Position numbers and translations under genes: made by a program
Notes under the pieces: generated by a model
Told to the model about the DNA's origin: nothing
What the model saw: only the letters and a program-made list of their open reading frames with translations
Database searches by the model: none
Source of the DNA: Spodoptera frugiperda
Lineage: Eukaryota > Arthropoda > Insecta > Lepidoptera > Noctuidae
Length of the DNA stretch: 64,000 bases
Direction of reading: 5' to 3'
Assembly (NCBI RefSeq): GCF_023101765.2
Contig: NC_064216.1
Coordinates: 6,885,545 to 6,949,544, forward strand
Shown: positions 1 through 11,218 of the stretch, piece by piece
How positions within the stretch are numbered: the first letter of the stretch is position 1
Layout of the letters: each line of letters starts with the position of its first letter

Positions 1-276
1 CTCGTATATTTGAGCAAACAGATACGCAATATAAAGGAATGATAATGTCCAAGCAAACCTTCATCCCTAGGAAAACAAAATACCATCAACAGCATAGGAC
101 AGTATGGGGGCCGTGTTTGTGGGACACAATGTTTATTTTAGAAAAGAAAGAAAAAGTTTACGAACTAATTAAAAGTAGCAGAACCTATTTTATAGAATGG
201 CAATTTTGTATTGTGCAAAGTTTTGTCAATAGTCGCTTATTTTTTAAAAAAGGTCATCTACTTAATACAATCTTGA

Positions 277-475
277 CGGCACGGTTGGTGCGGTGGCTGG
301 GCAACCGGCTTCCGCGCAAAATGTAGCGGGTTCGATTCCCGCACGAAGCAACTCTTTGTGTGATCCATAAATTGTTGTTTCGGGTCTGAGTGTCATGTGT
401 ATGTGAACTTGTATGTTTGTAAACGCATCCATGACACAGGAGAAAATCGTAATGTGGCGCAACGTTATTTAAAAA
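277..475 (+). mobile_element. tRNA-derived SINE, family A, copy 1
   Basis: The 5' part looks tRNA-derived. There is an A-box-like stretch near 286-297 and a good B box (GGTTCGATTCC) near 330-340, followed by a tRNA-unrelated body ending near an A-rich stretch. The same head and body recur at 17716-17940 (plus) and 24703-24872 (minus), so this is an interspersed family and not a tRNA gene. No acceptor-stem pairing or anticodon arm that would support a functional tRNA was seen. Confidence 0.7.
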
Positions 476-1071
476 AATATATCTACATGTAATTTTAAAA
501 ACGATACATCAATAAGCCAATTTAGTAAAAAAAAAGAGTAAACAAATCACCTCAATGTTTCGAATACAGCACGTACGATCTAAAATCAAATAAAGCCAGA
601 CTATTCACTCGATAACTTTCGGTAGTTAGTTGAAAATTGTATCATTAGTATGGCCCTTAAAGCCCTAATCCGCACTCCGGGGTCCAGACTAAATCCAATT
701 ACAGCGCGTCGGACGAACCCACTACACTAGGAGTACAAGGAATTACATAACAACCCCCCCCCCCCCATAACATAACATAAAGCCACACTTATACATTTTC
801 GGCCAGTCATATTATTTTCGCTTTTATCAAAGAGGAAACAAAGTAATAAATCCCGTGTATATAGCAAAGGTTTTTGCTATTTGTATAGGACCACTCTGGG
901 AATAAATACACCGCTTGAGGTTCTCTGGCTTACATGTGCGTGACAGCTGATGATATCAACTCCGCCATTGTTGGTGTTCGGACTCCAAAGGTTAGGTTTG
1001 TTGAATTTATTTAGATTTGTTTTTGAAATGAGCTTAGAATGGACTGTCTCATCGGTGTAGTAAGGAATTGA
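476..1071. other. AT-rich intergenic stretch
   Basis: No supported gene. It contains a 13-base C run at 754-766 followed by a short CATAA repetition. Nothing else recognised. Confidence 0.4.
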
Positions 1072-1172
1072 ACACAGGATCCGGCTCGGTTATTAGTCAG
1101 TAAGAGTCTGACACTCCCTCTCGCTTCGTCCAAGGCAAAGGAGGCATTGGATGATTTTCTCCCCTAAAAAGC
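1072..1172 (+). repeat. Degraded copy of the LINE/SINE shared 3' tail
   Basis: The stretch with 'AGTCAGTAAGAGTCTGACAC' followed by a 'GGATGATTTTCTCCCCT' end matches, in the opposite orientation, the 3' UTR end of the LINE at 1996-8163. It also matches the short elements at 46276-46412 and 58787-58938. The 5' part is truncated or diverged relative to those two. Confidence 0.6.
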
Positions 1173-1979
1173 CATAACGGTTTATAATTCAAAATGTTCA
1201 TGACATAGTAATACGATGCCTTATTCCAAATGCTGTAAACTACTGTATGCCTAACCATAGACGTGTTAAAAGGCAGTTGAATGAATAAACAGTATCAGAA
1301 AACAAAATCACATTTAATCTCGAATCCTATTATCAGTATGCACAAAAGAAAAATGCAACGCAAATGTGCAATAAAAAAAGTTAATTGGGAAAAACCGCAA
1401 ACTCAAGCGCATAGCACTTCCATTAGCGACTGTCGCAAATATTTAGATGTTATTAAAATATGGTGTGAAGTACGGTCTGCACTTGGCTCGGCGGCTCCTC
1501 TAGTAAATTGCTGCTCATGTCGGCAGCGAGCCTCTAAACGCTGCTGGGTCGAGGCGCGAACACTCCACTCGAGAGCCTGCGCGTGACTATCAACTGCGCG
1601 CCATGGAATCTGCATCGACATTTTAAAATTCGAATTACGAGATTTGTGTCTGCATTTTGTTGTTGGCCAGTATTGATTTGTGAGGTTTTTTTTTTAATGT
1701 TAAATGGGCCGACGTTTGGCCGCTATCTCGCCTGATGGTAAGTGATGATGCGGCCTATGTTATGGAACTTTTTTGTGTTGTAAGGTAAATTATGTGCTAA
1801 TTCAAATTCTATCTTAACTGCTGAGAATAGAATTTAAAATTGTATAATTGAAAGTATGCAATCAAATATATATTATACGTAAACACTGTATGTGGAGTAC
1901 AGAAAATGAATGAAATTATTCTGACTGCTATATTTGTAGCAATAATATCTGATAAGTACAATGAGATACCAATGATAAG
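1173..1979. other. Intergenic, no gene seen
   Basis: Mostly AT-rich with no supported coding region. A short piece near 1715-1755 ('CGCCTGATGGTAAG') looks like a fragment of the interspersed repeat family D, whose better copies lie at 45149-45300 and 60983-61072. Confidence 0.35.
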
Positions 1980-1995
1980 CCACGTCGGGGAAGCC
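1980..1995. repeat. Target-site duplication, left copy
   Basis: CCACGTCGGGGAAGCC occurs here immediately before the 24-base T run that is the LINE poly(A) tail read on plus. The same 16 bases recur at 8164-8179 at the other end of the element. This direct repeat fixes both ends of the insertion. Confidence 0.9.
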
Positions 1996-2303
1996 TTTTT
2001 TTTTTTTTTTTTTTTTTTTGAGGGGGGAAAATCATCCAATGACTTCTCCCGCCTTGGGTGAGGCGGGAGGGAGTGTCAGACTCTTACTGACTAAAAACCA
2101 CCCCGTTCCTTCTCCTGCTTTGAGCCGGAGCCCCGGTAACCTTTTACGTTGTCCGCAGCTCCGGATCAGGCATCAGCCCAACTAGGCCCCATCTGTGGTG
2201 GTCTGGCTCTTTGAGGCGCGCGCGGAACGCGACGCGCCGTACGCACGGGTCTGGTTGTGGTCGGGCGGCGAGCTACCCTTACTCGCCGTCCGCAGACCCG
2301 CAC

Positions 2304-5300
2304 TTACGGTGGCCGGAGATCGTCACGCGATCCCCGACGCCCGGAGTGTCTTCTGCGGCGGCTGGGGCGTGAGGAGGATCGTTCCCTCACGCGCTCCGCC
2401 TCCTCCTTAGCTAGCATGACTGCTTCGCAGAAGGAGGAGACGGCGTCCCATTCCCCCTCGCTCCGCACCATGGCCTGAACCAAAGCCGGACGCGAGAGGT
2501 CACCGTCGCTGATCACATCCCTGAGGACACGGCGGTGCTCAGCCCATGCAGGGCACACCGCTACTGTATGCTCCACCGTGTCCTCCGGGTGATCCACGCA
2601 ATGCCGACACCCGGGCGTTTCCTCCCGCCGAATCCGAAACAGGTACCTACCGAAACTTCCGTGTCCGGTAAGCACCTGCGTCAGGCGGTAGGTGAGGACG
2701 CCGTGACGCCTCTCTAGCCACTCCTCAAAGAGGGGACTTACCGCTGCTATAACAGCGAGCCCAGCCCTCGGTTGCGACAGTCGTTGCTTCCATTCCGCCA
2801 TGAGATCCCGCCGGAGCTCATCCCGCCACGCACTGATCTGACGCGGCAGCGGAGTTTCGCCCCGGCGATGCGCCTCCGCACGTAACCTATATACGTCCGC
2901 GAGCACTTTCGCCTCCAGATCCCACGGCGGTAATCCGGCAAGGAGGTTAGCCGCCTCCCCGGAGATTGTGCGGTACCCACGGATCATCCGAATGGCCATG
3001 ACCCTCTGGGATGAAACCAGCGCGCGAGCTGGTCGTCGCCTTAAATTTGGTGCCCACACCGGGGCCCCATAGAGGGCCATGGACCGCACAATCCCCGCGT
3101 ACAACCTCCGGCAGGAGGCGTTTGGTCCCCCGAGGTTGGGTAGGAGCCGCTTTAGAGCAGCCCCCGTTCGTTCCAACTTGGGAGCCAAACGTCGGAAATG
3201 TTCCTCGAATTTCCACCGACTGTCGAGGACGAGTCCCAGGTACTTCATCGTCACCTCGATGCCGATGGAAACCCCTCCTGCCATGATCTGGAACCCACCC
3301 GGAGGTGGCGCATTCCCGCGGCCATAAAAACACATGGCCTCGGACTTATGAAGTGCCACCTCGAGTCCCAGCTGCCGGATCCTTGCAACGACTATCGCAA
3401 CCGCTCTCGTCATCAAGTCGGCCGCCACCTGGTGCGACCTCCCGTGTGCTAGTACTAGCGTATCGTCAGCGTAGCAAACCACGCTGACGCCCTCGGGAGG
3501 TCGGTGCGCAGCACCCAGTCGTAGCCTATGTTCCACAGGAGCGGTCCCAGGACCGATCCCTGTGGAACACCGCGCGACATCTCTCGCCGGTTCCACTCAC
3601 CTCGGTGACCGGGGTAGATGACGGATCTGTCCGTCAGATAATCCTCGACTATACGACGGAGATAGGTAGGCACCCGATGATACCGTAGTGCCTCCAAAAT
3701 GCAGCTCCAGGGCAGAGAGTTGAAGGCGTTGGCGATGTCCAAAGACACCGCCACGACGACCTTACCCCTGGACACTGCAGACCCCGTCGTAAGGTCCCTC
3801 ACGCGCATGATGGCGTCCACCGTGGAGCGCCCTCTGCGGAAGCCGAACTGGCCGTCCGCGAGGTCCGGCCCTGTTCCCGTCAGGTGCGCGACGAGGCGGT
3901 TTGAAATTATTCTTTCAAACAGTTTTCCCACCTCGTCGAGTAGCACGATGGGCCGGTACGCGGACGGAGAGTCCGCAGGGCGCCCCGGCTTCTTCACAAG
4001 GACCAGTTTACCCACCTTCCATGATAGCGGGAACTGGCCCCTCTCCAAACATGCGCTGAAGAGACCAATTAGTCGAGGCCTGAGAGTCTCCGAAGCCAGG
4101 ACCCACGCCTTGCCAGGCAATCCGTCGGGTCCCGGGGCGGTGTTCTTGGCGCCCATCCGGCGCACCGCCACTCTCAGCTCTGCCTCGGTCACTTCTGGTG
4201 CTGTGTCATCGTCGTCGTCGCTGTGGCCCGCATCGGGCACCGCAGGGGGCGGAGTCATGCACGGAGGGATGTAGCCCCTCTGTGATTGGGGGAACAAGGT
4301 GGTGACCACCTCCTCTACTACCTCTGGCCGGAGACTCTGTGTCAGCGGGGGAGCCTGTGTGCGGAGCTTGTCACGCACCATTAGGTAAGGGCGTCCCCAC
4401 GGGTCTCTGTCCAGAGTCTCCAGCATCTCCTGGCGGGCCTGGTTTTTGGCCCGCCGGATTTCCGTTTTTAGGGCGTCTTTCGCCGCCTTGTACCCCTCAT
4501 ATAACTCCGCCTCTCTAGCTTCCGCGTCCGGTGGACGGATACGAAGCCTGCGGTGCCTAGTGTACTGGCGTCGCGCAGCAACACACGCACTGCGCAGAGC
4601 AGCCAGCTCTTGCGACCACCAGTACATCTGGCGCTTCCGCTGTCCTGGACGGACCCGGGGCATCGCCACGTCACAAATCCTGTACATGGCGTCCTGGAGC
4701 CACCGTGCCTCCTCGTTAATGTCGGCAGGCCTGTCCGGTGGTATCACCCAGGCCTGCACGATGGCGGCTTCCAGGAATAGCTCCCGGTCCAGTTGCCTCA
4801 GCGCCCAACGCGGGCCACATGGGGCCTGTCTGACCGGTGGGTCCGCGGACTCAGCGGAAACATCGAACCGGATGTACCGGTGATCGGAATATGTCTCCAC
4901 CTCCTCCATGACACACCAGTCGACGACACGCGGTGACAGAGCGGGGCTCGCGAACGAAATGTCCACAACCGATTCACCCTGCATCCGCACACACGTGGGG
5001 ACAGAACCCCGGTTCAGGACGACTAGGCCTGTCTCCAGAGCCCAGTCTTCCACCATCCTACCCCGCGTGTCAGTGATCCGGGAACCCCAAGCCAGATTCT
5101 TGGCATTGAAGTCCCCGAGGACAAGCACGGGGAGGGAACGGAACCCGACGACGACGTCAACCAACTCCCTCAGGGAGTTGTGGAACTCGGCGAGAGTTCG
5201 GTTCGGAGAGAAATACACGCCCACCACAGCGATCTCTCCGAACCGTGCTGCGACACAACCCCGGCCTCTTTGAGCACCCTCAAGAGTCGGGGTACCGGCG

Positions 5301-5494
5301 GCGGCCGACGAGATGATGGTCACCGAGCCATCCAAGTCCGCCACCCAGTGATCCCTGGGCGGGACGAAATAGGGCTCGGAGACCACGGCGATATTAATCG
5401 ACCACTGCGCCATGCTCTGGAGTAGTAGGTCCTGAGCGGCAGCGCAGTGGTTGATGTTCGCCTGGAGGAGGCGTAATGGAGTCACTATTGACAA
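2304..5494 (-). pseudogene. LINE ORF2: endonuclease plus reverse transcriptase, one frameshift
   Basis: ORF2 runs from 5494 down to 2304 in two frames, 5494-3455 (679 codons) and 3596-2304. The first part opens with an EEP endonuclease: catalytic Glu in SEPY near residue 40, GDFNAK at about 127-132, and SDHRYI near 206. It then has the RT fingers and palm, with APGPDGLPGK, FGFRRGRSTVDA, SLDIANAFNSLPW and RGVPQGSVLGPLLWN. The YADD catalytic motif lies in the second frame. It is followed by the thumb region and a C-terminal Cys-X2-Cys...His-X4/5-Cys motif (CRHC...EHTVAVC), as in R1-clade elements. The frame changes near 3494-3500, consistent with a one-base loss between the VPQGS and YADD motifs, so this copy cannot make a complete RT. 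ORF2 has no ATG at its 5' end; the frame opens at a TTG inside the ORF1 end, so translation by termination-reinitiation is likely. Confidence 0.92.
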
Positions 5495-7564
5495 TCCATC
5501 ACGACCTCCTCGGCGGCATTACAGCCGGCAGCGGCCGCGGCGACAGCAGCAGTAGGGGAAGCGGTTGCTACTGCAGTGGCGGCGGCGGGAACGACGGCGG
5601 TGGCGGAGGGCCTAGCCTTGCCCCTGGTTTTGGCAGGAGGGGAGCAGATTCTGCTCCCGGCCCGGTGATTGGCCGGCTTACCAACTGTCGCGCATGCTTG
5701 ACAGTGTAGCGGGGCGGAGCACGAGCCGGCCCTGTGACCGGGCTGACCGCAGCGGAAGCAGCAGTCACTGCGGTCCACCTCTGAGGTGCACTTAACGCTC
5801 ACGTGGTGACCCACGTGGCAACGGTAACACCTCATAGGCCGAGGCTCGAGCAGTTTGACCTGCGCCGAGACCCAGCCCACCAGGAGCCTTCGACCCTCCT
5901 TTATTTTCTTAGCCGCTGAGACGGGGCAGCTCACGACAACCGTTCGTAGCCCCGAATTGTCTGCACGGATGGTGCCTGCCTTCACCTGGTCTGCAGGGCA
6001 CCCTCCCGTTCTGGCTACAGCAGCCACTATCTCCTCCGCCGTTACGGAGTCGTCCAGGCCCAATATGCGCAAGTCTAGGCACTTGGTGGGCCTGGACACG
6101 CGAGCCTCGTCGGTCCCGAGACACGCCCTGAGCCTTTCGGCAAGAGCGTCAGCGGATGGACTGCTGTCCGCACCGGGGACCTCCAGTAGGCGGGCTCCAG
6201 TCGCCGTGACTTTCATCGAAAACCCGTCTGGGGCCCCGTACTCCGCAGGATTTACCGCCGCCTTCAGCTTGGCGAGGACGTCGCCGTACGTGACGCCCCT
6301 TTTAACCGCGTCCGGCTGTAGCGTTATCACTACCGCCGCGGTTTTAGGGGCGACAAGCATTGCCGCAGCGCGCTTCTCCTTGCGCCGCTGCTGCCGCCGC
6401 TGCCGCTGTTCCTTTTTGCGGCGCTTTCGTCCCTCCTTGGCGGCCCTCCTAGCCTCTCCAACCACGTGCCATTGGCCGCCATCAGCAGGAGAATCTGAGA
6501 CTGGGGTAGGCTCTACTCCGGTTGGGGCAACAGCCGGCTGATTCACTGTGCCCCTGCGCCTACGACCTATCGGCGCCTTGGCAGCCGGTGCAGCCGGAGC
6601 CTGCGCTGGCGAGGCTACCAACTCTCTCGCCGGCGGTTGGCCTTGAGCAGAGCGGCTTGACTGACCAGAATTGGTCGCCGCTGCAGCTGCAAAGGTTTTT
6701 GGTGCTCTTTGACTCGCTGCTAGTGGGGGGCGGAGGATCCTGCCCTCCAGCACGTCAAAACGTTGCTGGAACGCAGCCATTTCCCGCCGCACTAGGCCGA
6801 TCATGTCAGCCTCCGTTGACTGTGAAGGCTGGCCTCGACCTCCGCGAGCAGCGGCGAGCTCGGCCTTAGCCGACCGAAGCTCGGCCTCCATAGCCGCATT
6901 GGAGGCTGTCAACCGGGCCATTTCCCGCCGCATCTCCCCCAGCTCTTTTTGCAAGGCGGTCATCTGCCGCCCTGCTGCTAAAGGCGCCCCGTTTTGCCGA
7001 GCGGCCTTCATAATAGTCGCCTTCGCGTGTCTCAGCACTCCGTTTCGGGCGTTCTGGGACTTCTGTCCAGCCACCATACGGAGTGCCTCCATAACCGCCT
7101 TGCGAAGGCTGACCTCGCCAGTTACACCAACATTCTGGCCTACTGAGTCCTCACCACCAGACACCTCCATTTCAGAGGAGTCGGCTTCCGTTGGTTCGGC
7201 CTGAGTAGTGGGTACCAGCCTTTCACTGCCCTTTCTTTTACCCCTTCCCCGCGAAGCCGTAGGGATCTTAGGGGCTGGGGCCTCCTGCTCGTTGGAGGAC
7301 GGCCCTCGACCCTCCTCCATCCTGGGACGTTTAAACGTCCCCTTTTCGGGCGCTGCGAGCTCACGCTGCGCAGTGAGCAAGCGCCAGATGCGGATGAGGT
7401 ATCGGACTCAGAGCCCGACACCCTCCGACTTGGGCCCGTACGGGCCCAAGGGAAACAGAGCCACTCCGGCTCTCTCCAGCAACAGCAAGCGAGCTGACCT
7501 CACTTGCCCTCTCCTCCTCATTCGATGGTGGTTTTAAAAAGGTTTTATTTTTTGACTTCTCCAT
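5485..7564 (-). CDS. LINE ORF1: gag-like zinc-knuckle protein
   Basis: A long open frame from about 7380 to its TAG at 5485-5487 encodes a basic, Ala/Arg-rich RNA-binding protein. A coiled-coil-like region (LQKELGEMRREMARLTASNA) is followed by a Lys/Arg-rich stretch. Three zinc knuckles lie near the C terminus: CYRC..GHH..VKC, CFRC..GHRAGSC and CQAC..NHRAGSRIC. The frame at 7380 begins with TTG; the first in-frame ATG lies 20 codons later. A likelier native start is the ATG at 7564-7562, whose frame (MEKSKNKTFLKPP) runs into the body only through one or two frame changes between about 7361 and 7450, so the N-terminal part may be damaged. The last bases overlap ORF2 by 10 nt. Function by family: nucleic-acid chaperone and RNP formation. 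Chosen limits include the possible upstream start. Confidence 0.85.
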
Positions 7565-8163
7565 ATAAGTCCCACGAGTATGGGGGAAATAAACGGTCCG
7601 CCCAGGCAGTGCCCCCTGTACCTGGGTAAGTGTACATTTAGTACTCAACTAGAGGGTCCACCGGTCCCCTAGCTGGGGGTGCGCTCGCGACTGACATACT
7701 CCTCAGCCATGCATACCCTCGCCGCGCACCAGAACTTGGTATTGGAGGAATTTTTTATAGAGGTTATCTTCCTCGCGGTCCGGGCGACCAAGCCAAGACC
7801 GTCGTCCCGTTCCAAGTCATGCAACCATGAACTCTTCCCGGATTACGACTTCGACGGCTGCAGTCGAGGCACTACTTGTGTCCCGATGCTACTCGTTGGC
7901 AGGGTGAATGCACAACGAGCACCGCCCTTGTTTCTCCACCACGTTCTCTGCTAAACTCAGAGAAACGGGCGGAAAAACGTCCCCACGGAAGCACAGGCCT
8001 CGTGCCAACACAAAGCCCGCCGCCTCCAGAACCCATCCTGGGTTCGCCCGCCCCGTCCAGAAGTTAGCTACGGGCAATAGCCACTCCAACCCTATCACCC
8101 CCGTTAGGGAGACTATCACCCGTACCCAGGGTGCACCACGGGGAGGTCTTCTGGCACCGCACC
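7565..8163 (-). promoter_or_regulatory. LINE 5' UTR with probable internal promoter
   Basis: This GC-rich sequence between the likely ORF1 start and the 5' edge is defined by the target-site duplication. Non-LTR elements of this type carry an internal promoter here; no core motif can be proven by eye. Composition stays LINE-like right up to 8163. Confidence 0.55.
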
Positions 8164-8179
8164 CCACGTCGGGGAAGCC
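8164..8179. repeat. Target-site duplication, right copy
   Basis: The exact 16-base partner of 1980-1995, directly at the 5' edge of the LINE. Both copies are followed or preceded by AT-rich unrelated flank, which supports target-primed reverse transcription. Confidence 0.9.
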
Positions 8180-8445
8180 TGCCAAACTATTCAGCAACTC
8201 CAGACGGCTTCAGAATCAGCATAGCTATTCCGCTGCATTTTTTTATTTGCAATCCATTTCCAATCCTATATTAAAGTACTTAAAGCAGATTTTGAAAGAA
8301 GATTTTTACATTGCCTCGTCAAATCAAATAATAGTATTTCTATAACCTTTTCACCAACCATGCACTTATTAGAGAAAATGGAAATTCACTATTAGTTTGT
8401 CCCACAGTTTGGATTGAATCAGCAGTTAATTAACGAGGAAACCAT

Positions 8446-9106
8446 ATAAAAAAACCGGCCAAGTGCGAGTCGGACTCGCTCATGAAGGGTTCCGTAACAG
8501 CAAGTAGATGACATAATATAAAAGTTGTAAAATAACTTGGTTTTACATAGTGTTTGTATGAACGACAAATTTATATTTGCGGTTTTTGAAAATGTTTTAT
8601 TTCTTAAAAACTAATAATGATATCTCGTTCAAACCAATTTTCGTTGTTAGTTTCCATTGAAATCTACAGCATATATTTTTTTCAGTTTTCTCACTCTCTT
8701 ATTTTAAAAGTTAAAGGGGGGGGGGGGGCACATTTTTCCACTTTGGAAGCGTCTAACTTTCAAACGATTAATTTTGACGAAAAGTGGTTTTAGGAACCTT
8801 AATGTCTTTTTTAAAGACCTATCCATAGACACCCATCACGGATATGTTAGATGAAAAAAATTTTTTTTTAATCAGTTCCATGTATTGAGTTCCTTTAATT
8901 TTTAAATTTATTAATTTTTATTCAAAATTCTAATAGCGGTTACCAAAATACATCAACCTACAGAGTTCCAACTATGTAGGCCCAACATTTTCTGAAATAA
9001 ATGGCTGTGACATACGGACGGACGGACGGACGGACGGACGGACAGACAGACATGACGAATCTATAAGGGTTCCGTTTTTTGCCATTTGAGTACGGAACCC
9101 TAAAAA
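8446..9106 (+). repeat. Interspersed repeat F, copy 1 (about 660 bp)
   Basis: Begins with AAACCGGCCAAGTGCGAGTC and ends with GTACGGAACCCTAAAAA. It contains a GACG tetranucleotide run (about 9018-9045) and a G run (about 8716-8727). A nearly identical copy lies inverted at 54702-55360. The motif AGGGTTCCGTA recurs inverted at both ends (subterminal inverted repeats). No open reading frame of note, so it appears non-autonomous. This repeat is very common in moth genomes; its class is not certain from sequence alone. Confidence 0.75.
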
Positions 9107-10962
9107 TGTACCTACATTTTTATGGTAGAAGGCATACGTCCCTTCCACCTAGAAGGCACACTAATTAAGACCAAGAACTATTTCACGACGTTATAATTAT
9201 ATAATTCATATACCGACATGAACTATAGAAGAATCAGGCGCAGTCACCAAGTAATTAATAGATCGGTTCGAGATCGCTTCGTAATTGGACGACTCTCGAG
9301 CCGCGAATTGATTGCTTCATATAAAAAGGTGTTGATAGATGGCGCCACGAGAGCTTTTGAATATTAATGGGTGTCACTGAAGTGCTTTTGTCTGGTCGCG
9401 TGTAAAAAACCTCGCCTTAATAGAAAATTGGGCATGAATTTATGTGACTTCATTATGCTCAATACTTACTCGTATTTATTGAATGTTTTTATATTGTAAG
9501 GCTCGTGTGCGTTGCTAGAAATGTGATTTTTATAAAAATGTAACCCTAAGAGATGTAGGTCTTAGGAATAAATGATTAGCGAAACAAAAACTATAATTAG
9601 ATGACCATTTACTCTACAATTTCAAATATATTCCGTATAATAATTGCGTTTGAGCTCAATATTTTAGACGTTTCTAACTTTAGTGCTCTACAAGATGAAT
9701 AATAATTCCCCTGAATAACGTTGTTAGAGGTTTATGGACGTTCCGCTTAGAGTTACCGGAATGCTTATGTCAAATGTTACCGAATATTATCTGCCCCAAA
9801 CTCGTAATGGCCATCGGCGAGTTGGCACACACCACAGAGAATAGACGTGACTTTCCAAATTCAAACTATCCCGCAGAGCTTTATATTACGAGCAGTCAGA
9901 GCCACCGACGTACTTTGAACATTAAACAGCTGTATTAATTTGGCCACAGTTCTATTGACACACAAGTCCAACTGTACCTACGTACACAAGTTTTCAGGGA
10001 TCAAAGTTACAGTACCGTGTTACATATTCTCGGGTCAACGACATGAATAATGTCCACCTCAATTCCCTACCAACAACGTAGAATTGTAGACATTCCAATT
10101 TAGTTGGCTTAAATCAAATCCATTTCGAAATCCGTAACAATGAAATGCTTTTAAAACCATTAAACAGTGAAGTACATTGATCAAAGGGCTGCAGGATAGG
10201 GTGAGCGGACGTGGACTGTCCCCGTGCTAGACATCGCCCGCGTCGCCGGCGCGCGACGAGACACGCCGGCCGCACCGCACGGAACTCAATCATTAGTGTG
10301 CTCACTCAATGTGAAAGCGATTTTATCCTCGACGACTCCGCCCCTTTGAAACTGGCGCAATATTGTCGAAAGCAGGAAAACATTTTACGAAAAAAAATAT
10401 TGCCAGAGACGCGGTGAAGAAAATGAGGACGGAATGCCAGGAGCCAATCGACCGAACGAGTCTCGGCGGCAATATGCTTCCGCGTTTACGTTATCGATGA
10501 CGCTGTAGACGGAACAGCACCCGCTGTAAACGTAAACGAGCACGGAACGGGTTACACACTCCTACGCCCGCGGTTGTAAACTCGCCAGTCTGAAACAACT
10601 TCGTTACAACTCCGCTCTGTTTTGTTTCTGGGCTGCAATATTAGTTTTAGTCAGAAAGCTATTTTTCAACCCGCCGTCGAAAGGCTTGTAAAGTTTTGTA
10701 ATTTAGTTAATTCGTACTCAACGTTTCGTGAAGCGCTCGTTCAGGTTCTTAGGTTGAAGACAGGGCTCGTAAAATATTGGTGAGCGAACAATACGACGAT
10801 TGTTAAAACAACATCAATCGAGCAATCCCTCGGTATTGACGCGGGAGAAGTTATCAAATTAATTTATGCGGACTTGGAAATGTAAATAAACCGTCTGTTT
10901 CAATCGCGGAGTTTGCCAAGTAAAGTAGGGCGATGTAAGTAAAACATTGTGTTTGTGCGTAG
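9107..10962. other. Intergenic or upstream intron of the 10963-14528 gene
   Basis: No supported exon. A GC-rich, CpG-containing patch at about 10190-10300 and 10430-10620 could mark an unseen exon or promoter, but no coding frame with splice sites was convincing. Confidence 0.3.
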
Positions 10963-11147
10963 GTGCTGATGTTCCCGGAGGAGGGCTGGGCTCGCAGCGC
11001 GTCCTCCTCCTACTGGACGCTGCAGCCGTGCTGGTGGCGCCGGTCGCGCTGCAAGGTCGTCGAGGTCGCAGGAACCAGGCGGTGAGTTACAACATTAAAC
11101 CACGATTTATTAAAAATAGCTTTTGCCCGCACACACACATAGTTCCC

Positions 11148-11218
<71 letters not shown>

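Larger units (their letters stand above)
1996..8163 (-). mobile_element. R1-clade non-LTR retrotransposon (LINE), near full length
   Basis: This 6.17-kb GC-rich island in AT-rich DNA reads on the minus strand. It has a 5' UTR of about 600 bases (7565-8163), ORF1 with zinc knuckles, an overlapping ORF2 with apurinic-like endonuclease and reverse transcriptase, a 3' UTR (2020-2303) and a poly(A) tail (T run 1996-2019). A perfect 16-bp direct repeat flanks it. The overlapping two-ORF layout, the ORF2 start region (residues like LLQANINHCAAAQDLL) and a cysteine-histidine motif after the RT are typical of the R1 clade, known from R1, TRAS, SART and Waldo-type elements of insects. Many R1-clade members have specific targets, but this site is not rDNA or a telomeric repeat. 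One frameshift in ORF2 and likely disruptions near the ORF1 start suggest this copy is inactive, though young. Confidence 0.92.

Noticed and set aside
277..345. tRNA gene on plus
   Set aside because: Good B box, but the body and two further copies show a SINE; no acceptor-stem pairing was found.
3699..4274. 191-codon open frame on plus within the LINE
   Set aside because: It lies antisense to the reverse transcriptase; GC-rich coding DNA produces such shadow frames.
5855..6541. 228-codon open frame on plus within the LINE
   Set aside because: Antisense shadow of ORF1, with no domain and no promoter.
10114..10417. Short open frames in the GC patch on both strands
   Set aside because: Arg-rich readings in opposite frames reflect CpG composition; no splice site joins them to the exon at 10963.
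11149..11217. (AC)n as the insertion site of a Waldo/Mino-type LINE
   Set aside because: The adjacent element is a tRNA-derived SINE, and the LINE in this window lies elsewhere with its own target duplication.
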